This document shows, piece after piece, positions 27,507-41,891 of a stretch of DNA of 64,000 nt (position 1 is its first letter; each line of letters begins with the position of its first letter). Source of the DNA: Sphaerisporangium sp. TRM90804 (GTDB lineage: Bacteria; Actinomycetota; Actinomycetes; Streptosporangiales; Streptosporangiaceae); the NCBI RefSeq assembly GCF_029846175.1, contig NZ_JARWAC010000019.1, positions 111,781 to 175,780 on the forward strand, given 5' to 3'. A program made the translations under genes and the position numbers. The notes under the pieces are model-generated. The model was not told the origin of the DNA, did no database searches, and worked only from the letters and a program-made list of their open reading frames with translations.

Positions 27507-28392
27507 GTCTGGTGTGCGCACCTCCCTCAGACGCTCGGCCCCCGGGCGCGCCCAAGGCGTCGAACGGGATCGTGCCGATGTCCTCGAACCTCACCCGCTC
27601 GCCGCGGAACACCGGCCCCTCCACGCAGGATCGCACCATGCGGGTGACGCCGTCGTCGCCGATGACCGGAAGCACGCATGTCATGCACACCCCGTACCCG
27701 CAGGCCATGGCCTCCTCGATCGACACCTGCACGGGGATGTCGAACTCGACGGCCACGGCGGTGACCCCGCGCAGCATGGCGGTCGGCCCGCACGCGTAGA
27801 CGACGTCGGCGCGCGCGTCGGCGATCACCGAGGGCAGCGCGTCGGTGACCCGGCCGCGCAGGCCCAGCGAGCCGTCCTCGGTGGTGAGCGTGGTCGTCTC
27901 GCCCATGCGCCGGGCGCGCAGGGCGCCGAAGACGCGGTCGGCCGAGGGGGCGCCGAGCACGAAGTCGACCCGGCAACCGCGCTGCTGCAGCACGTCGGCC
28001 AGGGCGAACAGCGACGCCGAGCCGTACTCGCCGCCCACCAGCACGCACACCACCGGGTCGCGCGGCACCGGGAAGGGACGGCCGAGCGGGCCGACCAGGT
28101 CGAGGGTGTCCCTCGCCTTGCGGTCGGCCAGCCAGGACGTCCCCCGGCCGCGCACGGAGAACACCAGCTCCACCGTGCCGCCGTAGTCGGGCTTGACGTC
28201 GTGCACGGCGAAGGCGCGGCGCGTCGGCATGGAGGTGTGCGGGCCGCCGACGGCCACGGAGACGAAATGACCGGGACGGAAGCGCTCGGCGATGCCCGGC
28301 GCCACCACGGTCAGCGCGTGGTAGGCGTCGACGCGGCGCGTGGTCAGCACCGTGCCCGTCACCTGTACCGGTGTGCCGGCCGTCTCCTTCAC
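27496..28392 (-). CDS. pyrK: Dihydroorotate dehydrogenase electron-transfer subunit
   Basis: A 298-residue protein from GTG 28392, 13 bp after the carB stop; GGGAG touches the start, so the exact start is not certain. The FAD-binding barrel (PGHFVSVAVGG, MPTRRAFAVHDV) and NAD-binding domain (VCVLVGGEYGSASLFALADVL, VYACGPTAML) are followed by the [2Fe-2S] cysteines in CGYGVCMTC and the later RSC. It moves electrons from PyrD to NAD. Confidence 0.93.
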   Translation of the reverse strand: MKETAGTPVQVTGTVLTTRRVDAYHALTVVAPGIAERFRPGHFVSVAVGGPHTSMPTRRAFAVHDVKPDYGGTVELVFSVRGRGTSWLADRKARDTLDLVGPLGRPFPVPRDPVVCVLVGGEYGSASLFALADVLQQRGCRVDFVLGAPSADRVFGALRARRMGETTTLTTEDGSLGLRGRVTDALPSVIADARADVVYACGPTAMLRGVTAVAVEFDIPVQVSIEEAMACGYGVCMTCVLPVIGDDGVTRMVRSCVEGPVFRGERVRFEDIGTIPFDALGAPGGRASEGGAHTRHVS

Positions 28393-28405
28393 CTCCCGCC
28401 GGTCG

Positions 28406-31688
<3,283 letters not shown>

Positions 31689-31696
<8 letters not shown>

Positions 31697-32846
31697 GCGT
31701 ACCGCCCTTCCCCTGAACCGTGGTGCCCGGACGCGCCATCAGGGCGCAGAAGTCGTCGAACAGGCCGGCGGCGTCGTGCGGGCCCGCCGCGGCCTCGGGG
31801 TGGTACTGGACGCTGAACGCCGGACGGTCGAGCAGGCGCAGGCCCTCGACGCAGCCGTCGTTGAGGTTCACGTGGCTGACCTCCGCGCGCCCGTAGGGCG
31901 TGTCGAAGGGGCCGTCCAGCGGCGCCTCGACGGCGAAGCCGTGGTTGTGCGCGGAGATGTCGACCTTGCCGGTGCGGCGGTCCTGGACCGGCTGGTTGAC
32001 GCCGCGGTGGCCGTACCTGAGCTTGTAGGTGCCGAGCCCGAGCGCCCGGCCGAGCATCTGGTTGCCGAAGCAGATGCCGAAGACCGGCCTGCCGGCGTCC
32101 AGCACGCCGCTGAGCGTCTGGACGGCGTAGTCGGCCGCCGCAGGGTCGCCGGGCCCGTTCGACAGGAACACCCCGTCGGGGTCGAGCGCCAGCACGTCGG
32201 CCGCCGAAGCCGTCGCGGGCAGCACGTGCACCTCACAGCCGCGCTCGGCCATGCGGTAGGGGGTCATGGCCTTGATGCCGAGGTCGACGGCCGCCACGGT
32301 GAAGCGCTTGGGGCCGCGCGCCGGGACGACGTACGGCTCGGCCGTGGAGACCTCGCGGGCCAGGTCGGCGCCGACCATCGACGGGCTGGAGCGCACCCGC
32401 TCGACCAGCTCCTCGACCGGGGCCGAGGGGGCGGTGAACACCCCGGCGCGCATGGCGCCGCGCTCGCGCAGGTGGCGGGTGAGGGCCCGCGTGCCGGGCA
32501 TGGCGATGCCGACCACGCCCTGGGCGCGCAGCTCCTCCTCCAGCGAGCGGCGCGAGCGCCAGTTCGACGGGATGCGCGCGGGCTCACGCACGACGTACCC
32601 GGCGACCCAGACGCGCGAGGATTCAGGGTCCTCGTCGTTGACACCGGTGTTGCCGATGTGGGGGGCGGTCATCGCCACGATCTGCCGGTGGTAGGAGGGG
32701 TCGGTGAGGGTCTCCTGGTAGCCGGTCATGCCGGTGGAGAACACCATCTCGCCGAACGTCTCCCCCTCGGCGCCGTACGGCTCGCCGTGGAAGACCCGGC
32801 CGTCCTCCAGCACCAGGACGGCCGTGCCGGTGGTCGCGCGCGTCAC
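31689..32846 (-). CDS. carA: Carbamoyl-phosphate synthase small subunit
   Basis: A 385-residue glutaminase subunit. The N-terminal domain ([20 protein letters not shown]) is followed by a class I amidotransferase with nucleophile motif GICFGNQ and the histidine-glutamate motif YHPEAAAGP. It delivers ammonia to CarB. The start overlaps the pyrC stop by 4 bp. Confidence 0.96.
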
Positions 32847-34143
32847 GTGAGCTTCCCTTCGAAGACGGTGGGGCGGCCGCGCAGGAACGTCGCGACGACC
32901 GTGCCGGGCAGCGTCATGCCCTGGTAGGGGGTGTTACGGCTCTTGGAGGCGAACCCGCCGGGGTCGACGGCCCCGCGCGTCGCGGGGTCGAACAGGGTCA
33001 GGTTGGCCGGGGCGCCGGCCTCGACCGGCCCGCCCTGGCCGGTCAGCCGGCCGATGCGCGCGGGACGGGCCGACATGCGGTCGGCGACGCCGGCCCAGTC
33101 GAGCAGGCCGGTCTCGACCATGGCCTCCTGGACCACCGACAGGGCGGTCTCCAGGCCGATCATGCCCATGGCCGCCGCCGGCCACTCGGTCTCCTTGTCC
33201 TCGACCGGGTGGGGGGCGTGGTCGGTGGCCACGCAGTCGATCGTGCCGTCGGCGAGCGCCTCGCGCAGCGCCAGCACGTCGGCGTCGGTGCGCAGCGGCG
33301 GGTTCACCTTGTACAGCGGGTTGTAGGGCCCCACCGGCGAGCTCTCGGCGCGGGAGTCGGTGAGCAGCAGGTGGTGCGGGGTGACCTCGGCGGTGACGTC
33401 CCAGCCCTTGGACTTGGCCCAGCGGAGGATCTCGACCGACCCGGCCGTGGACACGTGGCAGACGTGCAGGCGGGAGCCGACGTGCGCGGCCAGCAGGCAG
33501 TCGCGGGCGATGATCGCCTCCTCGGCCACGGCCGGCCAGCCGGTCAGGCCGAGCCGCCCCGACACCGCGCCCTCGTTCATCTGCGCGCCCTCGGTGAGAC
33601 GGGGCTCCTGCGCGTGCTGGGCGACGACGCCGTCGAACGCCTTGACGTACTCCAGGGCGCGGCGCATCAGCACGGCGTCGGAGACGCAGACGCCGTCGTC
33701 GGAGAAGACCCGCACGCGGGCCGCGCTGTCGGCCATCGCGCCGAGCTCGGCGAGCTGCCGGCCGGCCAGACCGGAGGTCACCGCGCCCACCGGGTGCACG
33801 TCGCAGTGCCCGGCCTGGCGGCCGAGCCGCCACACCTGCTCCACGACGCCCGCGGTGTCGGCCACCGGGGAGGTGTTGGCCATGGCGTGCACGGCGGTGT
33901 AGCCGCCGAGGGCGGCGGCGGCCGTGCCGGAGGCGACGGTCTCGGCGTCCTCGCGGCCCGGCTCGCGCAGGTGGGTGTGCAGGTCGACCAGGCCCGGCAG
34001 CGCGACCAGGCCGTCGGCGTCGACACGCGTGGCGCCGGCGGCGTCCACCCGGCCCGGCTCGCCCACCTCGGCGACGACCCCGCCGTCCAGCAGGATGTCG
34101 CGCGGCGCGCCGCCGAGCAGGCGGGCGCCTGTCAGAAGGTAGG

Positions 34144-34147
<4 letters not shown>
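32843..34147 (-). CDS. pyrC: Dihydroorotase
   Basis: A 434-residue zinc amidohydrolase closing carbamoyl-aspartate to dihydroorotate. Metal motif [10 protein letters not shown], the [10 protein letters not shown] and [13 protein letters not shown] segments, and GLETALSVV are in family order; this is the type I (long, bacterial-operon) form. It overlaps pyrB and carA by 4 bp each. Confidence 0.95.
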
Positions 34148-36206
<2,059 letters not shown>

Positions 36207-36701
36207 ATGCCGTCTGACTACGCCAAGTCGCTTGGCGCGCGACTCCGCGCCATCCGCACCCAGCAGGGGCTATCACTGCACGGAGTCGAGGAGAAGTCAC
36301 GCGGCAGATGGAAGGCCGTCGTCGTCGGCTCCTACGAGCGCGGAGACCGCGCCGTGACCGTGCAGAAGCTCGCCGAACTGGCCGATTTCTACGGGGTGCC
36401 GGTCTCCGAGCTTCTTCCCGGCGGCTCCGCGCCGAGCCCGCTCGGGCCCACGCCCAAACTGGTGATCGACCTGGAGCGGCTGGCCCAGTTGCCGAAGGAG
36501 AAGGCCGGGGCCCTGGCCCGCTACGCGGCCACGATCCAGAGCCAGCGCGGCGACTACAACGGCAAGGTGCTCTCGATTCGCCAGGAGGATCTTCGCTCGC
36601 TGGCGGTCATCTACGACAAGTCCCCCACCGAGCTCACCGAAGAGCTCATCACGTGGGGCGTGCTGGACGCCGAGGCGCGCCGCGCCGTCGAGTCCTTCTG
36701 A
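36207..36701 (+). CDS. bldD: BldD, c-di-GMP-dependent developmental regulator
   Basis: A 164-residue protein with an N-terminal XRE helix-turn-helix (about 8-70) and the BldD C-terminal domain. The c-di-GMP signature RxD-x8-RxxD is intact as R114-G-D116 and R125-QE-D128. In Streptomyces BldD dimers bridged by tetrameric c-di-GMP repress sporulation genes. ATG 36207 is chosen from the family N-terminus (SDYAKSLGARLRAIR); the ribosome site is weak. It diverges from pyrR, its usual neighbour in actinomycetes. Confidence 0.96.
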   Translation: MPSDYAKSLGARLRAIRTQQGLSLHGVEEKSRGRWKAVVVGSYERGDRAVTVQKLAELADFYGVPVSELLPGGSAPSPLGPTPKLVIDLERLAQLPKEKAGALARYAATIQSQRGDYNGKVLSIRQEDLRSLAVIYDKSPTELTEELITWGVLDAEARRAVESF

Positions 36702-37050
36702 AGGCTTTTCCCCAAGTCTCCCGCCGACACCCCTCGACCGCCGGGTGAGCCACCAAGCACCTCACTCGGCGGACCCGACCCCCTTCGCCGCCTGGAACAC
36801 CGGCGGCCGACGCCCGGCGATCCCCCATCGGCACCCCACCGCCCTGAGGCGCGAACCCCCGCCGACAGCACCCGCCGCAAGCACCACGCCGCACGGGGAT
36901 CGCGCGCCGCACTCCACCCGGGGCGAGTCCGGCCCGCCTGAAAGGGACGCGCCCGTCTTGGAACGGCCGCGAGGCATGAGCCGAACAGGAATGAAACCGG
37001 CCGCCCTCCGCCCTGGCGAGCCGCCCGCCAGAACCACGCGCACCCCCGCG
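36702..37050. other. Spacer after bldD without a recognisable gene
   Basis: These 349 bp after the bldD stop show no credible coding frame, terminator or ordered repeat. The composition (CACCCC-rich on the plus strand) resembles worn-out repeat units of the array that follows. Confidence 0.4.
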
Positions 37051-37470
37051 GACCGCGAGCCACGCTCACCCGGAGACCCCGACCGTCACACACTCCCCCG
37101 TGGCGAGTCGCCAGCCCGGGGCAGTGAGCACACCCGTCGACCGCGAGCTAGGGTCGCCCGGCGATCTGACCGTCGCACTCCAGCTGGGGGCGGGGTCACC
37201 AGTCCAGGGCTGCCCGCCCGCTGACCGCGAGCCATGGTCACCCGGCGATCTGACCGTCGCACTCCAGCTGAGGGCGGGTCACCAGTCCAGGGCTGCCCGC
37301 CCGTCGACCGCGAGCCATGGTCACCCGGCGATCTGACCGTCGCACTCCAGCTGAGGGCGGGTCACCAGTCCAGGGTTGCCCGCCCGCTGACCGCGAGCCA
37401 TGGTCACCCGGGAGGTCTGACGTCGCACTGCGCCTTGGGGCGGGGTCAGCCTGCCAGGGGGGCGCGGACG
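37051..37470. repeat. Five tandem units of 83-88 bp at the 3' end of the HEPN gene
   Basis: Units start at GACCGCGAGC in 37051, 37139, 37223, 37306 and 37389. Units three and four are almost identical. The last unit crosses the stop codon of the gene at 37446 and matches about 25 bp of its coding end. Confidence 0.88.
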
Positions 37471-37886
37471 GGGAGGGTGGACTGGCCGGGGACGCCGAGG
37501 ATGCCTTCGACGATGGTCACGAAGGTGTCGGCCTCGGTGGTGAGCTCATCGGCCTCGGCGGCGGAGACGACGCGGACCATGCCGGCCTCGGCCATCGCGC
37601 GCTTGGACGCGCTGACCGCGAAGTAGGCGGCCCACTGGGCCAGCCTCGGCTCGGCCTCGGGCAGCAGCTCCCACGCGCTGCGCAGGCGGCGCCTGCGGCC
37701 ATCCATCGGGCGCGGGAGCGCCGCGAGGATCGCGGCGGCGGCGCGGAGCGCGGCCAGGTGGGCCGAGACGTAGCGCTCGGCGGGGGTGCCGGCCGCGGCG
37801 GCGTCGGCGAGACAGGAATGCGCATCGGCCAGGTGCGCGCGCACGGTCTGTGAAACCCGGGGACCTTCTCCGGACGTTCGAGTCAT
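37446..37886 (-). CDS. SAV_6107-family HEPN-domain protein, SOS-linked
   Basis: A 146-residue helical protein. The segment ERYVSAHLAALRAAAAILA, then RRRLRSAWELLPEAEPRLAQWAAYFAVSASKRAMAEAG and EADTFVTIVEGILG match the SAV_6107 HEPN family of actinomycetes. HEPN proteins are often RNases or nucleotidyl-binding partners; a canonical RxxxxH catalytic motif is not obvious here, so activity is open. ATG 37886 has AGGAGG at 5 nt, a strong site. About 435 bp upstream is a consensus promoter overlapped by LexA boxes, suggesting induction by DNA damage. The 5' leader between them has no credible gene. Confidence 0.82.
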   Translation of the reverse strand: MTRTSGEGPRVSQTVRAHLADAHSCLADAAAAGTPAERYVSAHLAALRAAAAILAALPRPMDGRRRRLRSAWELLPEAEPRLAQWAAYFAVSASKRAMAEAGMVRVVSAAEADELTTEADTFVTIVEGILGVPGQSTLPVRAPLAG

Positions 37887-38325
37887 GCCACCCTCCTTCG
37901 GGTCATGGCCCCGGCGGTGACCGCCGGTGATAACACAGTCGCAGACTCCACCGACAATTCGGGTGGGCCGCTGGTCGTGGACACTCGGACGCTCGCTCCT
38001 CGCTCTCCCGCCGGGCACGACCCCCGCGCCCGGTTCCGCGTTCCCTTTCCAGCCTCCGCTTGTGTTCGGCGCACCGGCACCTTCCGGCGCGCCCCCCGTG
38101 GTCGCTCTCTCGTCCCTTACCCGCCGCCGCGTGCCGCCGGCGGTCTCGCTCGCCTCGTCGCCTCGTCGCCTCGTGGTCTCGGTGTGCGTGGCCGGCGCGG
38201 TGGGCCTGTGCGGCCGGACGAGGAGCTTCCCCTCTCCCCGTCCGGCCCCCGTCGCGCGCGGCGAGACCGGGCCGCGGCGCTTTCGCCGTTGGTGAGGGCA
38301 GGCCGCGAGTCCCGCCCTCACTGGG

Positions 38326-38341
38326 TCGAACATAAATTCGA
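38326..38341. promoter_or_regulatory. LexA (SOS) box overlapping the -10
   Basis: TCGAACATAAATTCGA differs at one base from the actinobacterial SOS palindrome TCGAACNNNNGTTCGA. It covers the -10 box of the minus-strand promoter, where bound LexA would block RNA polymerase. Confidence 0.75.
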
Positions 38342-38357
38342 TGAGCCGCCCTGTCAA
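38329..38357 (-). promoter_or_regulatory. Consensus promoter of the HEPN gene
   Basis: On the minus strand TTGACA (38352-38357), a 17-bp spacer and TATGTT (38329-38334) give a near-perfect housekeeping sigma promoter, rare in so GC-rich a genome. The transcript would start near 38322 and run towards the HEPN gene. Confidence 0.75.
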
Positions 38358-38364
38358 GCAGATC

Positions 38365-38380
38365 ACGAACAAAGGTTCGA
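38365..38380. promoter_or_regulatory. Second LexA (SOS) box
   Basis: ACGAACAAAGGTTCGA contains the perfect core CGAAC-N4-GTTCG, just upstream of the -35 box. The adjacent CGATC-ATGC-GATCG dyad (38378-38391) is of unknown meaning. Confidence 0.7.
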
Positions 38381-38566
38381 TCATGCGATCGACCAGGGGC
38401 GCGCCGAACCCCGTCCCCCGCACGCGAAGCGGACGGCCGACGGAGACCGCGGTCTGGCGCGTTCGAAAACCCCCGCCGAGGCCACGGAGGGCACGAACAG
38501 CGCGCGTACGAACGGCGCGAGCGCAGGACCGACAGAAGGGCTCGAACGGCAGGAGGCACGAACGGC

Positions 38567-38602
38567 AGGAGGCCGCGGTCGCCTGGGCGACCGCGGCCTC
38601 CT
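38567..38602 (-). terminator. Terminator of the L,D-transpeptidase gene
   Basis: Perfect 16-bp stem (38567-38582 with 38587-38602) with a CTGG loop, 17 bp after the stop codon. Confidence 0.85.
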
Positions 38603-38619
38603 TCGTCGTGCTCGCCGGC

Positions 38620-39477
38620 TCAGCGGCGGAACTTGCCCTTCACGTGCACCGGGACGCCGGTGCCCAGCATGCCGGGCAGGACCTGCGCCACGTTCATCGG
38701 AAGCCGCACGCACCCGTGCGACGCCGGGTAGAGCGGCACCGACAGCGCGCCGTGGAAGGCGATGCCGCCGTTGAAGAAGATCGGGTTGTACAGCGAGCCG
38801 AGATAGGACGTGTGCCAGCCCGTGCGGCGCCACGTCGTCTTGAAGTTCCCCGTCGGGGTGCGGGCGTCGCCGCAGAACCGCTGTTCGCGGCCCTGCCAGA
38901 CGGTGGTCTCGCAGTAGGGGATGCCGCTGCCGGAGGAGATGTGGGTGATCAGCCTGACCGCGCCCGCCCGGTAGAGGACGGCGACCTGCTTGGTGAGGTC
39001 GACCTCCATGCGGTCGGGCTTGCCCTTCGGCACCATGATCTTCGGCACCTTGGGGTTCTCCAGGGCCTTCCAGGTGCGGGAGGTGATCGTGCTGGTCGGG
39101 GAGATGCCCTGCACCTTCTGGAACGCCCAGACCGCGGCCTGGGTGGTGCCTCCGTACCGGGAGTCGACGCGGCCGGGGACGTAGCCGAGCGCCTTCAGCC
39201 TGCCCTGCAGCGCCTTGACCGCCGAGCCCTTGGCGCCCAGCTTCACCCGTTTGCGGGGCGCGACGAACGGGGCGACCGGGGCGACCGGCTCCGCCGCGGC
39301 CCGCGCCGCGCCGCTCACCGAGACGCCGAGGGCGACCACCGGGGAGGCGCCGTGCGCGCCCGCCGGGGCCACGCCGGCCGTCGCCGGTCGCGTGCTCGCG
39401 ACCCCGCACCCTGAGACGACCAGGGCTCCTGCTGCCGCCAGCGCCGCGGCGGCGGCGAGCGGCTTTCGAGCTTCCAC
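38620..39477 (-). CDS. L,D-transpeptidase lipoprotein with peptidoglycan-binding domain
   Basis: A 285-residue lipoprotein. A lipobox VVSGC places the lipidated cysteine at 24, followed by an Ala/Pro linker, a PG_binding_1 domain (about 76-140: LGAKGSAVKALQGRLKALGY, GGTTQAAVWAFQKV) and a YkuD catalytic domain with IAFHGALS and the SHGCVRLP motif, catalytic Cys256. Such enzymes form 3-3 cross-links in the cell wall or attach proteins to it, outside the membrane. Two extra cysteines (YCETTVWQGREQRFCG) may form a disulfide. It runs against ybaK from a shared upstream region. Confidence 0.92.
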   Translation of the reverse strand: MEARKPLAAAAALAAAGALVVSGCGVASTRPATAGVAPAGAHGASPVVALGVSVSGAARAAAEPVAPVAPFVAPRKRVKLGAKGSAVKALQGRLKALGYVPGRVDSRYGGTTQAAVWAFQKVQGISPTSTITSRTWKALENPKVPKIMVPKGKPDRMEVDLTKQVAVLYRAGAVRLITHISSGSGIPYCETTVWQGREQRFCGDARTPTGNFKTTWRRTGWHTSYLGSLYNPIFFNGGIAFHGALSVPLYPASHGCVRLPMNVAQVLPGMLGTGVPVHVKGKFRR

Positions 39478-39593
39478 GTTCTCACCCTCTCCGGCACGTC
39501 AGATTCAGGTCACCGGACCCTAGCGCACGGGTAAGGGCGCGCCGGGCGGAGTCATGGAGATGTAATCAATGGCCCATGTCCGGTCACCTTGTT

Positions 39594-39599
39594 TAGAGT
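39594..39599 (+). promoter_or_regulatory. Candidate -10 box, leaderless ybaK-type gene
   Basis: TAGAGT, 6 nt before GTG 39606; no ribosome site between. Confidence 0.5.
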
Positions 39600-39605
39600 G
39601 TCGCC

Positions 39606-40082
39606 GTGCCAGAAAAGTTGCGTCCGAGTGTGGTGAAAGTCGTCGCGGCCCTCGAAGAGGCCGGCATCACGGGCGAGGTCGTGGTGCTCCCGGAGGCCGC
39701 GCCCACCGCCGCCGCGGCGGCGGCGCACGTGGGGTGCGAGGTCGGGGCGATCGCCAACAGCCTGGTCTTCGACGCCGACGGCGAGCCGCTGCTCGTGCTC
39801 ACCAGCGGCGCCCACCGCGTCGACACCGGCCTGATCGCCACGACCGCCGGCGTGTCCGAGGTCCGGCGGGCGACTCCCGGCTTCGTGAAGGCCGCCACGG
39901 GTCAGACGATCGGCGGCGTGGCACCGGTCGGGCATCCGGCGCCGATCCGCACGCTGGTCGACACCTGGCTGGGCAAGCACGAGGTCGTCTGGGCGGCCGC
40001 CGGGCACCCGCACACCGTCTTCCCGACCACCTTCGACGAGCTCGTCCGCCTCACCGGCGGCACTCCGGTGGAGGTGGAGTAG
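39606..40082 (+). CDS. YbaK/EbsC-family aminoacyl-tRNA deacylase
   Basis: A 158-residue single-domain editing protein. Family marks are AAHVGCEVGAIANSLVF, LVLTSGAHRVD, the lysine-bearing ATPGFVKAATGQTIGGVAPVGHP and WAAAGHPHTVFPTTFDELVRLTGG. YbaK-like proteins clear mischarged tRNAs such as Cys-tRNA(Pro); actinomycete versions of this type are annotated as such, substrate unproven. The GTG start is supported by a TAGAGT box 6 nt upstream and no ribosome site. Confidence 0.88.
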   Translation: MPEKLRPSVVKVVAALEEAGITGEVVVLPEAAPTAAAAAAHVGCEVGAIANSLVFDADGEPLLVLTSGAHRVDTGLIATTAGVSEVRRATPGFVKAATGQTIGGVAPVGHPAPIRTLVDTWLGKHEVVWAAAGHPHTVFPTTFDELVRLTGGTPVEVE

Positions 40083-40099
40083 CGGCTGTGCGCCCCTGC

Positions 40100-40105
40100 T
40101 AGTGT
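40100..40105 (+). promoter_or_regulatory. Candidate -10 box, leaderless GNAT gene
   Basis: TAGTGT, 7 nt before GTG 40113. It argues for that start over the in-frame GTG at 40104, which would overlap the box. Confidence 0.45.
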
Positions 40106-40112
40106 GCGAGAA

Positions 40113-40667
40113 GTGATCGAACTGCGACGCACCGGCCCCGAGGGGTTCACCGCCGCTCTGGAGACCGTGATCGGCATCTACACGGCGGCGATGCGTCCCC
40201 CGATCGAGCAGCTCTCAGGCCGCCAGGGCATCATGCGCAACCACGCGTCGTTCCCCGACTTCACCTGCCTGCTCGCCCACGAGACCGGCGGGCAGGTCGT
40301 GGGCTTCGGCTACGCCTTCCACGGCGCGCACGGCCAGTGGTGGCACGACGTCGTGCGCCGCGCCTTGGAGGACAGCGCGGGCGCGCCCGTGGCCGAGCAG
40401 TGGTTCGGAGACGCCCTGGAGATCGCCGAGATCCACGTGCACCCCGGCTACCAGGGCAAGGGCGTGGGCCGCCGCCTGGTGCAGGGCCTGTGCGAGGGCC
40501 GCGGCGAGCGCACGGCCGTGCTGTCGACCCACGACCTGCCGACCGCGGCCCGCCATCTCTACGGCAAGCTGGGCTTCGTCGACCTGATGCAGGCTTTCGT
40601 GTTCCCGGGCGGGTACGAGCGGTACGCCATCGTCGGCGCCGCCCTGCCCCTGCCCTCCTCGACCTGA
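40113..40667 (+). CDS. GNAT-family N-acetyltransferase
   Basis: A 184-residue acetyltransferase. The acetyl-CoA loop is IHVHPGYQGKGVGRRLVQGL, followed by the C-terminal strand region AARHLYGKLGFVD. The N-terminal half (GIYTAAMRPPIEQL, YAFHGAHGQWWHDVVRRAL) is the substrate side and not specific enough to name a substrate. It follows ybaK by 30 bp but appears to have its own promoter. It converges on metF. Confidence 0.85.
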   Translation: MIELRRTGPEGFTAALETVIGIYTAAMRPPIEQLSGRQGIMRNHASFPDFTCLLAHETGGQVVGFGYAFHGAHGQWWHDVVRRALEDSAGAPVAEQWFGDALEIAEIHVHPGYQGKGVGRRLVQGLCEGRGERTAVLSTHDLPTAARHLYGKLGFVDLMQAFVFPGGYERYAIVGAALPLPSST

Positions 40668-40694
40668 CGCCCGCCGCGCGACCGCGGCGGGCGT
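40667..40694. terminator. Bidirectional terminator between GNAT gene and metF
   Basis: Perfect 12-bp stem (40667-40678 with 40683-40694) around CGAC, starting at the last base of the GNAT stop codon. Confidence 0.85.
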
Positions 40695-40701
40695 GCGGGG
40701 C

Positions 40702-41658
40702 TCAGGCCGATGCCGCGGCCGACACGGCGGCCACCTGCGGCGCGGCCTCCGGCGGCACCAGCGCGCGGTACACCTCGCGGGTCGCGCTCGACTTGTTGAA
40801 GGTGATGAAGTGGATGCCCGGGGCGCCCTCGTCGAGCAGGGTCTGGCACAGCTCGGCGGCGTGCTCGATGCCCAGGCGGCGCACCTCGGCGGGGTCGTCG
40901 GCGACGGCCTCGAACCGCTCGGCGACGTCCGGCGGGAACGGCGCGCCCGAAAGCTGCTCCGACCGGGCGATCGTGCTGAACTGGGTCACCGGCATGATGC
41001 CGGGGATGATCGGGGTGTCGCAGCCCTGGGCCGCCACCCGGTCGCGCAGCCGCAGGTAGTCCTCGGCGCGGAAGAACATCTGGGTGATGGCGTAGTCGGC
41101 GCCCGCCCGGCACTTGGCCACGAAGTAGTCGGTGTCGGACTCCACCGACGGCGAGCGCGGGTGGCGGTAGGGGAAGGCCGCCACGCCCACGCAGAAGTCG
41201 CCCGACTGGCGGATCAGGCGGACGAGGTCTTCGGCGTAGGCCACGCCCTCGGGGTGCTTGACCCAGTCGGCCAGCGGGTCGCCGCCGGGCGGGTCGCCGC
41301 GCACGGCGAGGATGTTGCGCACGCCCGCGCCTGCGAACCGGCCGATGAGGTGGCGCAGCTCGCGCAGGGAGTGGTCGACGGCGGTGAAGTGCGCGACCGG
41401 GGTCAGCGTGGTCTCGTGGGCGAGGCGCTCCACGATCTCCACGGTGCGGTCGCGGGTGGAGCCGCCGGCTCCGTAGGTGACCGACACGAACGTCGGCCGC
41501 AGCGCCTCCAGCTCGCGGATCGCCCGCCAGAGCTGCCGCTCCCCGGCGTCGGTCTTCGGCGGGAAGAACTCGAAGGAGAACGACCGCTTGCCTGAGGCGA
41601 GCAGCTCCCGGACGGTGGGAACCCGGTCGGGCAGCATGGAAGAGCGACCAAGAGCCAT
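40702..41658 (-). CDS. metF: 5,10-methylenetetrahydrofolate reductase
   Basis: A 318-residue flavoprotein making methyl-tetrahydrofolate for methionine synthesis. Family marks: [65 protein letters not shown] and [11 protein letters not shown] 41658 is taken because TAGCCT lies 7 nt upstream and there is no ribosome site, again a leaderless arrangement; ATG 41637 is possible. Next to a polyprenyl synthase as in mycobacteria. Confidence 0.94.
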   Translation of the reverse strand: MALGRSSMLPDRVPTVRELLASGKRSFSFEFFPPKTDAGERQLWRAIRELEALRPTFVSVTYGAGGSTRDRTVEIVERLAHETTLTPVAHFTAVDHSLRELRHLIGRFAGAGVRNILAVRGDPPGGDPLADWVKHPEGVAYAEDLVRLIRQSGDFCVGVAAFPYRHPRSPSVESDTDYFVAKCRAGADYAITQMFFRAEDYLRLRDRVAAQGCDTPIIPGIMPVTQFSTIARSEQLSGAPFPPDVAERFEAVADDPAEVRRLGIEHAAELCQTLLDEGAPGIHFITFNKSSATREVYRALVPPEAAPQVAAVSAAASA

Positions 41659-41665
41659 GGATCCA

Positions 41666-41671
41666 AGGCTA
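41666..41671 (-). promoter_or_regulatory. Candidate -10 box of metF
   Basis: TAGCCT on the minus strand, 7 nt before ATG 41658. Confidence 0.45.
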
Positions 41672-41879
41672 CAGGTCCGCCCGCGATGTGGATCGGATGA
41701 CGCTGGAGGACCGGGCGCCGGACCGCGACGACTCGGGTGCCCTCTTTCGCCGCTCGGGGGCGATCCGAGCGCGTCAGGGTATGCACGGGGGCGTTTCCAT
41801 GCCTGCGGCCCTTCCCGCGCGCTTTCGCCGTCCGTGGCGTTGGTGGGGATGGTGAAGCGGAAGATGAGCGTACGGCTAC

Positions 41880-41885
41880 TAATGT
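41880..41885 (+). promoter_or_regulatory. Candidate -10 box of the polyprenyl synthase gene
   Basis: TAATGT, 6 nt before ATG 41892; no ribosome site. Confidence 0.45.
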
Positions 41886-41891
41886 CAGAGC

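Larger units (their letters stand above)
37887..38566 (-). other. HEPN gene leader and SOS promoter region
   Basis: These 680 bp hold no gene I can support. From 38322 leftwards it would be the 5' leader of the HEPN gene; frames in it are arginine-rich and not protein-like. The promoter and two LexA boxes lie at 38326-38380. Confidence 0.4.

Noticed and set aside
37051..37470. The regular repeats suggested a CRISPR array
   Set aside because: Units are contiguous without unique spacers, no cas genes are present, and the last unit overlaps a coding end.
37903..38559. Long minus-strand frames in the HEPN leader
   Set aside because: Arg/Gly/Pro-rich, no ribosome site and no family similarity; the strong site is at ATG 37886.
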